Assembly (NCBI GenBank): GCA_963754285.1
Contig: CAVWFN010000004.1
Coordinates: 62,001 to 126,000, forward strand
Reading direction: 5' to 3'
Source: RYN-133 sp963754285
GTDB taxonomy: Bacteria > Actinomycetota > Actinomycetes > Mycobacteriales > Jatrophihabitantaceae
Length of the DNA stretch: 64,000 nt
The notes beneath the pieces are model-generated. The model had not been told where the DNA came from. It saw only the letters and a program-made list of their open reading frames with translations, and did no database searches. The position numbers and the translations under genes are program-made. Positions 18,908-28,350 of the stretch are shown in pieces (positions within the stretch are counted from its first letter, which is position 1; every line of letters begins with the position of its first letter).

Positions 18908-20244
18908 CTGGTCCGCAGAACGACCCGCCCCAGACCGAGCATCGAAAGGCTTCTCAGCCAATGGAACCGATCGCATCCCGCAGCACCGGCGACGTGCGCA
19001 AGCTCGCCGTTCTGGGTCAGGGCTATGTCGGACTACCGCTGTCGATGCGCGCTGTCGACTGCGGATACGAAGTTGTGGGTCTTGACGTCGATCGCGATCG
19101 GGTCGCCGACCTGCGATCTGGCCGCTCGTATGTCGAGGACATCTCGGACGAGCAGCTGGGCGCGGCGTTGGCAACAGGGCGGTACTCCGCGACCGTCGAG
19201 ATCGACGATTGCGCAGGCTTCGACATCGCGGTGATCACCGTGCCAACACCGTTGAAGGAAGGCCTTCCTGATCTGTCATTCATCGAGAACGCCGCTGAAG
19301 GCCTGGCACCCCACATCACCAACGGTGCTGTAGTCGTACTTGAGTCCACCACGTATCCAGGCACGACAGAGGAAGTAGTCGCGCCGATCCTCGAGCAGGG
19401 CTCGGGCCTCCGCGCCGGGGTGGACTTCTCGCTCGGTTACTCGCCCGAACGCATCGACCCGGGCAACGCGCGGTTCGGATTCGTGAACACGCCGAAGATC
19501 GTCTCCGGGATCAGCGATACGAGCCTTAAGTCAGTACACATGTTTTATGACTCGCTCATCGACACCGTCGTGCCAGTCAGTTCATGCCGCACTGCCGAGC
19601 TGACGAAGTTGCTCGAAAACACCTTCCGCCACGTCAACATCGCTTTGGTGAACGAACTGGCAATGTTCTCGCACGACCTGGGCATCGACATCTGGGAGGC
19701 AGTCGACGCCTCGGCGACCAAGCCGTTCGGGTATATGAAGTTCTTGCCCGGCCCCGGCGTGGGCGGTCATTGCTTGCCAATCGATCCGTCGTATCTCTCG
19801 TGGGACGTCAAACGACGCCTCGGCACGCCGTTCCGGTTTGTCGAGCTAGCGAACGACATCAACGATCACATGCCAAGCTACGTGGTAAGCCGGATCACGA
19901 ATCTGCTGAACACCCGCGAGCGATCGGTTCGCGGCAGCCGCATTCTGTTGCTGGGTCTCGCATACAAACGCGACACGAGCGATGCCCGCGAATCGCCCGC
20001 GGTGCGGATCGCGGAACTATTGCTCGGGTTGGGCGCGGACCTCGCTGCAATCGACCCTCACGTAACCCGTATCCACAGCACTGTCCCCATCCCTATGGTC
20101 GCCCTCACGGAGGATGAGGTTGCTAGCGCAGACCTCGTCGTCGTGCTCACGAACCACTCCGACTTCAACTATGAGCTCCTAGCCGGTGCTCGGCTTGTCC
20201 TGGACACCCGCGATTGCGCCATCGCTGGGGCAGTGCGGCTCTAG
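18904..20244 (+). CDS. UDP-N-acetylhexosamine 6-dehydrogenase (UDP-Glc/GDP-Man dehydrogenase family)
   Basis: This 446-residue enzyme oxidises C6 of a UDP-sugar twice with NAD to give a uronic acid. NAD-binding GQGYVGLP is at residues 39-46, TVPTPLKEGLPDLSFI at 112-127, and the catalytic Cys is C290 in GVGGHCLPIDP. The C-terminal UDP-binding domain has GLAYKRDTSDARESPA. The PIDPSYLSWD form resembles WbpA/TviB-type enzymes acting on UDP-GlcNAc or UDP-GalNAc rather than UDP-glucose; this is a pattern judgement. The start may be ATG 18904 (ATGA overlap) or ATG 18961, which removes a poorly conserved N-terminus. With the epimerase at 27421 and AsnB it could supply an amidated aminouronic acid. 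Confidence 0.85.
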   Translation: MTGPQNDPPQTEHRKASQPMEPIASRSTGDVRKLAVLGQGYVGLPLSMRAVDCGYEVVGLDVDRDRVADLRSGRSYVEDISDEQLGAALATGRYSATVEIDDCAGFDIAVITVPTPLKEGLPDLSFIENAAEGLAPHITNGAVVVLESTTYPGTTEEVVAPILEQGSGLRAGVDFSLGYSPERIDPGNARFGFVNTPKIVSGISDTSLKSVHMFYDSLIDTVVPVSSCRTAELTKLLENTFRHVNIALVNELAMFSHDLGIDIWEAVDASATKPFGYMKFLPGPGVGGHCLPIDPSYLSWDVKRRLGTPFRFVELANDINDHMPSYVVSRITNLLNTRERSVRGSRILLLGLAYKRDTSDARESPAVRIAELLLGLGADLAAIDPHVTRIHSTVPIPMVALTEDEVASADLVVVLTNHSDFNYELLAGARLVLDTRDCAIAGAVRL

Positions 20245-21359
20245 TGTCGCCGTCACTTCGCGACGAGAGCTCGGACCGGCACAGTCTCCGAGTTGCGTTC
20301 GTGCTAGCTCAAATCGGAGGTGGAGGAACAGAAGGGCAGGCGCACCTTTTGATCAAGGAGTGCGTGCAACGGGGGATGCGGGTCGATGTATTCGTGTTGT
20401 CCGCCCGTCATGCGGCTAACTCGTCGGCGTGGCAGGGGTTGCCCGTTCATCACCTATCGACGACCAAGCGACGCGGGGCGTTAGAGACCATCCGTGTGGC
20501 TTGGCGGCTGCGTCGCGCACTGCGTCGTGGGAAATACGATCTTGTCCACGCGATGCTCGCGCGCGCTCACGTTCTGGCGCCGCTCGTCAGCCCGCGCAGG
20601 ACATCAGTCGTGGCTTGGAGGCGCAACCTCGGTGACCACGTTGGAAACCGTGCCCTGTTGGCGGTAGAGCGCGCATCTGCTCGCGCGACCGATGTGATCA
20701 TCGCAAACAGTCGCGCGGTCGCAGACTACTGGGAACACACGCTGGGCCGCCCCGCGCGCACGATCGAGGTCATTCCGAATGCGCTCGAGGATTGGCGATT
20801 CGATCCCGAACCCCCCGCGCTCGACTCCGACAGGCCTCTCATCGTCTCGGTTGGTGGGCTTCGCCTTGTAAAGGGATATGACGTTCTTCTGCAGGCCGTA
20901 TCGCAGCTCAGACTGCATCGTGACATCGAGGTGGTCATCGTCGGTGGCGGACCGCTTTACGCGGCGCTGCGCGATCAGGCAATAGCGCTGGGCGTGCCGC
21001 TGCGACTCCCTGGCCACGTCAGCGACCCCCGCCCATGGCTATCAGGAGCCGCCGCTTACGTTCAGCCGTCTCGCTCTGAAGGGTCGAGCAACGCGGTGCT
21101 CGAAGCTATGGCCATGGGATGCCCGATCGTCGCCACGCGTACCGGGACAGCGGCGGAAGACTTGGTCGATTGCGGCCTCGTCGTCGAGCCCGGCAACGCC
21201 ACCGAACTTGCAGTCGCGCTGGACAAAGTCTTGGCCAGTCCAACGACTGCGGCAGACCTCGCGAGGCGGGCCCGTGAGCGAGCGATCGGCCGATATACCG
21301 TCAACAGCATGGTGTCGGCGCACTTATCCATCTACAACCGTCTCGCTGGGCGGCTGTAG
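20244..21359 (+). CDS. GT4-family glycosyltransferase
   Basis: This 371-residue cytosolic enzyme has the GT-B fold. The N-terminal domain opens with RVAFVLAQIGGGGTEGQAH, and the nucleotide-sugar domain carries the retaining EX7E motif (E279 and E287 in RSEGSSNAVLEAMAMG). The start GTG 20244 shares one base with the upstream TAG. It is predicted to add a sugar to the undecaprenyl-linked glycan on the cytoplasmic face. Donor and acceptor cannot be read from the sequence. Confidence 0.87.
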   Translation: MSPSLRDESSDRHSLRVAFVLAQIGGGGTEGQAHLLIKECVQRGMRVDVFVLSARHAANSSAWQGLPVHHLSTTKRRGALETIRVAWRLRRALRRGKYDLVHAMLARAHVLAPLVSPRRTSVVAWRRNLGDHVGNRALLAVERASARATDVIIANSRAVADYWEHTLGRPARTIEVIPNALEDWRFDPEPPALDSDRPLIVSVGGLRLVKGYDVLLQAVSQLRLHRDIEVVIVGGGPLYAALRDQAIALGVPLRLPGHVSDPRPWLSGAAAYVQPSRSEGSSNAVLEAMAMGCPIVATRTGTAAEDLVDCGLVVEPGNATELAVALDKVLASPTTAADLARRARERAIGRYTVNSMVSAHLSIYNRLAGRL

Positions 21360-21361
21360 TC

Positions 21362-23260
21362 GTGTGCGGCATCTGTGGCGTCGTCGGAGAGGCATCGGAC
21401 GAGCGGTCCAGCCTCGTCCGTCGGATGGCCCAGTCGTTGGTGCACCGTGGTCCGGACGACGAGGGCTTCTACGAGAGCGATCTGGCCGCTCTCGGCATGC
21501 GCCGGCTGTCCATCATCGATGTAACGGGCGGAAGCCAACCGGTGTTCGACGAGTCTGGAAATGTGGCCGTCGTATTCAACGGCGAGATCTACAACTTCCG
21601 CGAGCTTCGCCAGCGGCTCGCCGGCCGCGGTCACCGGTTCGCGAGCGGTGCCGATAGCGAGGTGCTGCCTCATCTGTACGAGGAGTACGGATCCGAATTC
21701 GCGCGTGAACTCCGGGGCATGTTCGCTATCGCAGTGTGGGATCGCGCGAAACGCACGTTGACGCTGGCGCGCGACAGACTAGGCAAGAAGCCCTTGTACT
21801 ACGCGGAGCTCGGCGCAGATCTCGTCTTCGGGTCGGAGCTCAAAGCACTTCTCGAAGATCCGCGGATAAGCCGCGAACCATCGAAACTTGCGATCAGCCA
21901 GTATCTGACTTACCAGTACGTGCCTGCGCCGCTCGCAGCCGTCGAGGGCGTCCAGAAGCTCGAGCCGGGACACACGCTCGTCTGGCGAGATGGTAAGTGC
22001 ACGACACGCCCCTACTGGACGCTGAACTTCGTGTCGGCGAAAGCAGGCGCCACGATCGACGAGCAGGCGCTCGCCGAGGAGTTCCGCGCCCGGATCCTTG
22101 ACTGCGTCAAAGTACGATTGATCAGCGAACGGCCACTCGGTGCCTTTCTCTCCGGAGGTCTCGACTCGTCGGCGATCGTGGCCGCGATGAGCCAGACCGT
22201 CAGCGGCACGGTGAAGACGTTCTCGATCGGGTTCGACGAGGACACGCACAACGAACTGCCATTCGCGCGGCGAGTCGCACAGCGATATGAGACTGAACAC
22301 CACGAGATGATCGTTCGCCCGGACGCTGCCGAACTTCTCCCGAAACTCGCGCGTTGCTTCGACGAGCCTTTCGCAGATGCTTCGGCGATTCCGAGCTACT
22401 ACCTCGCCGAGATGACGCGCAACGAGGTGGTCGTGGCCCTCAACGGCGACGGCGGCGACGAGGGATTTGGTGGCTATCGCCGCTATCCAACGTTCTTGGA
22501 CGCGGAGAGTCGAGGAACCCCACAGAAGTTGCGATGGGCTGTGGCCGCCGCCGGCGTCGTGCCGCCGATGCTGATGTCAGGCCGGTTTCGCCGCCGCTTG
22601 GCGATTGCGCGTGGCGTCCTCCAGGGCACGACCGCGGCGCAACGCTACGGACGCTTCGTTTCATACTTCAGGCCCGAAGAGAAAGAAGCACTGCTGACCG
22701 ATGAATTTCGGCAACAGGCCGACGACGAAGCGCCATATGCCCAGATCGAACGCCTCTGGAACGACCACGCCCACACCGACCCGATCAATCGCCTGCTCGC
22801 GGTCGACACCGCGACATACCTTCCCGGCGATCTGCTTCCCAAGGTTGACATCACGACCATGGCTGTTTCGCTCGAGGCGCGCAGCCCCTTACTGGATCAC
22901 ACCCTTCTCGAGTGGGCTGCTCAATTGCCCGGCTCACTCAAGGTGCGAGGAGGCACGACCAAATATCTCATGAAGGCTGCCCTTGCCCCATGGCTCGACG
23001 ATGACCTCATCCATCGACGCAAGACCGGTTTCGGCGTCCCGCTCGGCGCGTGGATGCGCGGGCCACTCCGCGACATGGTGTTCGATGTCCTGTCCGGCCC
23101 GACGTTCCGCAGCCGAGCATGGTTCCGTGACGGCGCGGTCGACACGCTTCTCAAGAGGCACATGGGGGGCGAAGACTGGTCACCGCAAATCTATGCTCTG
23201 CTCATGCTGGAACTTTGGCAGCGCGAAGTGCTTGCGGCCGGCGAGACTGTCGGTCGTTGA
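21362..23260 (+). CDS. asnB: Glutamine-hydrolysing asparagine synthase-like amidotransferase
   Basis: This 632-residue protein has an N-terminal class II glutaminase domain (Cys2 nucleophile in MCGICGVVG, HRGPDDEG at 28-35, FNGEIYNF at 72-79) and a C-terminal synthetase domain with the ATP-pyrophosphatase loop SGGLDSS (264-270). Members in polysaccharide clusters often amidate uronic acids or other sugar carboxylates rather than aspartate; the setting next to a UDP-sugar dehydrogenase fits that. Start is GTG 21362, two bases after the upstream stop, and it ends in a TGATG overlap with the next gene. The sugar-amidating role is inferred from context. Confidence 0.87.
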   Translation: MCGICGVVGEASDERSSLVRRMAQSLVHRGPDDEGFYESDLAALGMRRLSIIDVTGGSQPVFDESGNVAVVFNGEIYNFRELRQRLAGRGHRFASGADSEVLPHLYEEYGSEFARELRGMFAIAVWDRAKRTLTLARDRLGKKPLYYAELGADLVFGSELKALLEDPRISREPSKLAISQYLTYQYVPAPLAAVEGVQKLEPGHTLVWRDGKCTTRPYWTLNFVSAKAGATIDEQALAEEFRARILDCVKVRLISERPLGAFLSGGLDSSAIVAAMSQTVSGTVKTFSIGFDEDTHNELPFARRVAQRYETEHHEMIVRPDAAELLPKLARCFDEPFADASAIPSYYLAEMTRNEVVVALNGDGGDEGFGGYRRYPTFLDAESRGTPQKLRWAVAAAGVVPPMLMSGRFRRRLAIARGVLQGTTAAQRYGRFVSYFRPEEKEALLTDEFRQQADDEAPYAQIERLWNDHAHTDPINRLLAVDTATYLPGDLLPKVDITTMAVSLEARSPLLDHTLLEWAAQLPGSLKVRGGTTKYLMKAALAPWLDDDLIHRRKTGFGVPLGAWMRGPLRDMVFDVLSGPTFRSRAWFRDGAVDTLLKRHMGGEDWSPQIYALLMLELWQREVLAAGETVGR

Positions 23261-24391
23261 TGCGTCGACGTAGGCAGCCAGGCGTAATCCTGGTAATCGG
23301 AACGGCTCGACAGGGGGGCGCCGAGGGCCAATTGGTGAGGGTTGCCACGGGGCTCGCTGCCCGCGGGCGGAAGGTCTCGGTAATTTTCCTGGCCTCCGGA
23401 GGCGAACTTACAACCACGCTCGACCGCGCCGGCGTGACATGGCGCGTCGCCAGGTTACCGGTGCGCCACATATCGGGGAGTGGCCGCGATCTGGTCATGA
23501 TGGCCCGCATCGTGTTCTTTCTATGGCGATGGCGGCCGACCGTTGTAATGGCATGGCTTCCTGGAGCGATCTGGCCGACACTGCTCGCCGCCCGGGTGAT
23601 GAGCCGGGCGCAGCCGGATTGCGGCACTCCGGGGCGGGACGTTCGTCTCCAAGCCGGTCGAGCGGCTTGTCAGGGCCGCGTTGGCGAGCGCGCACACGGT
23701 GACAATCAACGCGCCTGCCCTGCAGATCGAGGCGGAGCGCTTGGGCGTCCCAGAGCGGCGCCTGATGTTCATCCCCAACGGCGTCGCAATACCGGAGATC
23801 GCAGCGCCCAACGTGTCCAAGGATCCGCCGACCGCTGTCGTCGTCGCCAACTACCGCTGGTACAAGGGTCATGACGTGTTGATGCACGCTCTGTCCGTGA
23901 CTGACCGCACGGTGCGTGTGCGCCTCCTCGGCGAGGGCGACGAACTCCGGCGGCGAACGCTGGCGCTCGCGGCCGAGCTAGGCGTGGCCGAAAGAGTTGA
24001 CTTCGTTTCCTATCCTCCGAACGTGCCGCACGAGCTCCACGAGGCGCAGTTTGCTATCCACCCATCACGAACCGAGGGTTTGTCCAACGCAATCCTCGAA
24101 GAGACTCGCGGCTGGGCTACCTGTAGTCGCCGACCGATGTCGGCGGCAACGAAGATCCTCATCGACGATGGCGTCGAGGGATTCCTCGTGCCACCTGGCG
24201 ATGCCGCCGCCCTGGCAGTCGCGATCGAGAAGCTCGCTCTCGACCCTGCGCTGCGAGCACGCATGTCCATCGCGGCGCGGGCTAAAGCGATGTCGTTCTC
24301 ATGGGACCGGTGCATAGACTCCTACGAGCGTCTGCTGTTCGAGGAAGACGCCATGGCTGGAGTGGGCCGCACGAAAGCTTTGCAATCTTGA
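23260..24391 (+). pseudogene. GT4-family glycosyltransferase with frame breaks
   Basis: Read through the breaks, this is a GT-B glycosyltransferase of about 376 residues: N-terminus VILVIGTARQGGAEGQLVRV, PNGVAIPEI in the linker and the C-terminal donor site with ETEGL-like HPSRTEGLSNAILEE. One break lies between 23615 and 23650; a compensated cluster lies at 24105-24150, where the expected AAGLPVVATDVGGNEDLIDD is only visible by switching frames. The net length is off by one base. ATG 23260 overlaps the asnB stop, and the TGA overlaps the TTG of the ABC gene, so it sits in the operon as an intact gene would. Confidence 0.7.
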
Positions 24392-26102
24392 CCAGAAAAT
24401 CGAAGTTGCGCCAATTTCTGCGGCTATATCCGCAGTCGATCTCCAGAGCGGTGAAGATCGGCATCATCGCAGCGGCACTCACATCCCTGTTGGACTTCGC
24501 GTCATTGCTCCTACTGCTCCCCGTCTTCACCGACCTGACATCGGGGTCATCCTCGAACACCTTCGATACTCCCTTGAGCAAGATTATCCACCTGAGTGTC
24601 GAGACCTACATCGTGCTTGCAATGGTCATGATGATTGCTCGGTCGATCTCGCTCTACGTCGTCAGAGCATGGTGGATGAATCGCATCGCATCCAGCGACG
24701 TCGCACTGAGCAACCGATTGATCAGCGCGTACGTCTACGCTCCGTACGAGTTCCACCTGGCGTCGAATTCGGCTGAACTGATGTCGAGAGCCGTATCGAA
24801 CGTCAATCTCGCGACGTTCGCGGGCCTGAGTGGCGTGGTTCTTCTGGCGACTATGCAACGACGGTTATTTCGTTAGGGGCGGCGCTCCTCGTCGCCAGCC
24901 CGATCCCGGGCTCTTGGTGTGCGCTTACCTAGCGCTGATCGGAGCCCTGTTCGTCTACATCAGTCGGCGATTTACTGCGCGGTATTCGCGCCAGTACACG
25001 CACCAGGTATCACGGGTATATCAGTCGACCTCGACGGCGCTCCGCGGAGTTCGCGAACTACTGTCGCAAATGCTCGATCACCGCGCTGAAGTCAATTAGA
25101 GACGCACGGGCCGCAATGACGGCCGCCCAACGAAGCTCACACTATTGACTGACATTCCCAGGTTGACTCTCGAAGTCGCCTCTACAGCGCGGTTCTCGTT
25201 TCGCTTCTCGTCGTTCTCGCGAGTTCCAACCCAACCAATGCGCTGCCGGTGGTCGCGCTCTATGTCGTTGCCGGCCTACGTGTGCTGCCCGCTGGTGTCG
25301 CGAGCCCTGGGCACCATGACACAGGTTCGTTCGGGGATGGAGATCGGCAGCGAGATTGCCCAGGAGTTGGGACGGCTCGAGGATCAGATGCCGACCAAGG
25401 CAGTTGCTCGTGAACTCCGAAGCACGGTCGCCTTGAGCTCGCCGGACTCGCTTTCGAGTATGAGAACGGACCCCCGATTTTCGATGAGATCACGGCGACC
25501 GTGCCCCATGGACAGTTCATCGCGATCGTCGGCCCGTCAGGTGAAGGCAAGACCACGCTTCTCAACCTGATGCTCGGGCTTCTGACGCCGACTCGTGGCG
25601 TGATTAGGTACGGGGACGTGGCTATCGGGCACGCTAACCCGGGCTGGTTTTCTCGCGTTGGATATGTTCCGCAAGAGAGTTACATGCTCGACGACACGAT
25701 CCTGGCGAATGTGACTCTCGGCGCGGACGTCGTAGACGACGATCGCGCAGCGTCCGCGCTCCATCGAGCCGGACTCGGCGACTACGTCGCGGGGCTCGCA
25801 GCTGGCGTCGCGACCTCTGTCGGCGAGAACGGCAGTCGGCTTTCCGTCGGGCAGCGGCAGCGGTTGGGCTTGGCGCGGCACTTTATCGAGATCCAGCGGT
25901 CCTTCTTCTCGACGAGCCGACCGCGGCCTTGGACTCTGCGACCGAGCAACACGTCATCAACACCATCGACGCTCTCCGCGGCGAGATGACGATCATCATG
26001 GTGTCGCACCGTCGGCAGCCGATCCGCGGCGCCGACGTCGTTTACGCACTGAGTGGCGGCCGGATGTCGCCCGAGTTGGCCGGCGCCGGCGAGCGAGCAT
26101 GA
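24388..26102 (+). pseudogene. ABC transporter of lipid-linked glycan flippase (PglK/MsbA) type, multiply frame-broken
   Basis: The fragments join to a half-type ABC exporter of about 570 residues. A membrane domain runs from TTG 24388 (SISRAVKIGIIAAALTSLLD, later GALFVYISRRF and ALPVVALYVVAG), and a nucleotide-binding domain covers about 25430-26102 with Walker A GPSGEGKTT, a Q-loop VGYVPQES, signature LSVGQRQRLGLARH, Walker B LLLDEPTAALDS and a switch His in IIMVSHR. At least six frame changes are needed, several around 24840-25200 and one near 25890. In a pgl-like locus its job would be to flip the undecaprenyl-linked oligosaccharide outward. Both ends keep 4-base overlaps with intact neighbours. 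Confidence 0.65.
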
Positions 26103-27424
26103 CCGAAGCCAGGCAGCGAGTGCCTCGTTCCACCGTCTTGCTGGTGACGGTGGGCCTCGTCGTGCTCGGCGTGTTCATGGCAAGTCGCGGCGGCCCCGTG
26201 CTAGCCCGCTTTCCGCTATTGGCCTACGCTCCGCTCGCTCTGGCCGGAGTAATCGCGCTGACTGTCTCGGCGCTCTATCCACCCGCGGCGTTGGTCGTGG
26301 CAACACTGGCAGTCTTCTACGCAAACGACAGCAAGGAGTTGGGCGGCGCGCTCGCATGCGTACTGCTCGGGATGACCTTCGCAGGAGTACGCGCGCGCGG
26401 TGTGCCGCGTGCGAGCGCCAGCCTCGTGGTTCTCTTCGGCGTGCTTGCAGTACTCATGAGCTACGCAGCCCCGCTCTTGCCCGCGCCGTCGGCGCGACGA
26501 TCCATCGTCTACGCAATCGTGGTCTGCATCGGCGCGCTGGTCATAAGGCCGCCTCGGGTACTCGTTGTCTGGCTGCTTGGGCTGCTAGGAGTCGCGTTTT
26601 GCTTTGAGGCACTGAGCCACTCGGCGTTGCGAACTGATCGAGGCGACGCCGTCGTTCTCGGGTTCAACGCCAACGGGGTCGGCTTCATGTGCGCGATTGC
26701 ATTCGTGTTCGGAGCCTCGTTGCTGAAGCGACACGCTCGCGTGCAGTCCGCGGCCGCCGTTGCGATTTGCCTTCTTGCCGTCGATGGAATGGTCCAAGCC
26801 GGGTCACGGGGCGCCGTACTCGCAGCCGTTGCGGGCGGTCTGGTCGTTCCGTTGCGACACAGGATCGTCCGAGTCGGGCCCAAATCGGCCGCCGCCCTGC
26901 TCGGCTTGGGAGTATTGGTGCTGGTTGTCAGTGGGCCAGCGATGAACTGGATCGCGGAAGCGGCTGGCAGAGACCTGACTAATAACGACAACATCGTCTC
27001 CCGCGCGAGCGCGCTCCGGTTCGCGTTTCAGGCGACGGCACAGCACCCGGTGACCGGCGTCGGGCTCTCCGATCTTGACACCTATTCTCTGTTCGACGTG
27101 AACTCCAGCTACAACCTGTCCGCACACAATGCGTTCGTCGCTCGGTTCGCAGAGTCAGGAGTCCTGGTGGGAACAGTCTTTGTCGCACTACTCGTCATCG
27201 CGTTTGTCAAGGCGTGGCGATACCAGTCCGCCAAGCTTCTTCCGTTCATCGTTCTCGTCTATGCCGCCGGAATTTCGCTCGACTGGTTCGACGACGCTCG
27301 GGCGAGTGTCGTTGTTCTCCTCCTGATCGGAACCGCGCTCGGCTTCCGCGGAACGCAGGGTTCCGCGGCTTCCGATCCAGCGCCAGTCGAGGCCTCGACC
27401 GCAGCGAGTGAGCTTGCCGCATGA
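26099..27424 (+). CDS. Wzy/O-antigen-ligase-like polysaccharide polymerase
   Basis: This 441-residue protein has about eleven predicted membrane segments. Near the C-terminus lies the pattern of the O-antigen ligase/polymerase family: AQHPVTGVGLSDLDTYSLFD followed by SAHNAFVARFAESGVLVG, that is, a periplasmic G-x-G loop and a conserved His. It is predicted to polymerise or transfer the flipped glycan on the outer face of the membrane. ATG 26099 overlaps the ABC gene stop and the TGA overlaps the epimerase ATG. Confidence 0.8.
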   Translation: MTEARQRVPRSTVLLVTVGLVVLGVFMASRGGPVLARFPLLAYAPLALAGVIALTVSALYPPAALVVATLAVFYANDSKELGGALACVLLGMTFAGVRARGVPRASASLVVLFGVLAVLMSYAAPLLPAPSARRSIVYAIVVCIGALVIRPPRVLVVWLLGLLGVAFCFEALSHSALRTDRGDAVVLGFNANGVGFMCAIAFVFGASLLKRHARVQSAAAVAICLLAVDGMVQAGSRGAVLAAVAGGLVVPLRHRIVRVGPKSAAALLGLGVLVLVVSGPAMNWIAEAAGRDLTNNDNIVSRASALRFAFQATAQHPVTGVGLSDLDTYSLFDVNSSYNLSAHNAFVARFAESGVLVGTVFVALLVIAFVKAWRYQSAKLLPFIVLVYAAGISLDWFDDARASVVVLLLIGTALGFRGTQGSAASDPAPVEASTAASELAA

Positions 27425-28350
27425 AGGTACTAGTGACCGGTGGTGCGGGCTTCATCGGCGCGAACCTGTGTCGTCGGCTTGTCTCGGACGGATATGAGGT
27501 GCGCGTCATCGACAATCTTTCGAGCGGTTCGGCCGCCAACCTGGCCGACGTTGATGTCGACTTCGTCGAATCTGACATTCGGGATACGGCAAGGCTTGCA
27601 GCCGCGGCACAGCGTTGCGACACGATCGTCCACCTGGCCGCCCGCGGATCGGTCCCTCGGTCCGTCGAAGATCCCATCGAGACACACGACGTCAATGTGA
27701 ACGGCACGCTCAACGTTTTAGTAGCAGCGCGCGACGAAGGCGCCCACGTCGTGTTCTCGTCGTCCTCGTCGGTGTACGGCGCGAACCGCGAGTTGCCCAA
27801 ACGCGAAACCATGCGCACGGAACCGATGAGCCCCTACGCTGCGAGCAAACTCGCTGGGGAAGCGTATGCGTTGTCGTTCGCCCACGTGTACGGCCTCAAA
27901 GCCCTTGTCTTTCGGTTCTTCAACGTTTACGGCCCGCTCCAAGCCGCCGGCCACGCGTACGCAGCCGTGATCCCCGTGTTCATCGACGCGATGATGCGTG
28001 ATCGACCGGTTCCGGTATTCGGAGACGGGAAGCAAAGCCGGGATTTCACGTCCGTCGCAACGGTCGTGGAAGTACTGAGCCGCGCCGTGACCGAACGGAC
28101 GACGTCTCCGACGCCCGTCAACCTCGCGTTCAACACGCGTACGAGTCTTCTCGAACTTCTTGGGCTGCTCGAGAACCTGATTGGGCGCACGCCGGATGTC
28201 CAATTCCTCGATCCACGCGCGGGCGACATCGTCGCCTCACAGGCGGATCCGACGCGACTACACGACCTGTTTCCAGGTATAACTCCCCACACGCTCGATG
28301 ACGGGCTCCGCGCGACAATCTCGTGGTTCGACGAGCGTGCCTTTCGGTGA
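27421..28350 (+). CDS. NAD-dependent UDP-sugar epimerase (extended SDR)
   Basis: This 309-residue enzyme has the NAD motif TGGAGFIGANL at its N-terminus, the catalytic Ser in SSSSSVYG and Tyr/Lys in YAASK (Y139, K143). It resembles UDP-glucose or UDP-GlcNAc 4-epimerases of the GalE/WbpP kind. With the UDP-sugar dehydrogenase and AsnB it could make an N-acetylgalactosaminuronic acid and its amide; the sugar specificity cannot be determined here. It has ATGA overlap upstream and GTGA overlap downstream. Confidence 0.87.
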   Translation: MKVLVTGGAGFIGANLCRRLVSDGYEVRVIDNLSSGSAANLADVDVDFVESDIRDTARLAAAAQRCDTIVHLAARGSVPRSVEDPIETHDVNVNGTLNVLVAARDEGAHVVFSSSSSVYGANRELPKRETMRTEPMSPYAASKLAGEAYALSFAHVYGLKALVFRFFNVYGPLQAAGHAYAAVIPVFIDAMMRDRPVPVFGDGKQSRDFTSVATVVEVLSRAVTERTTSPTPVNLAFNTRTSLLELLGLLENLIGRTPDVQFLDPRAGDIVASQADPTRLHDLFPGITPHTLDDGLRATISWFDERAFR

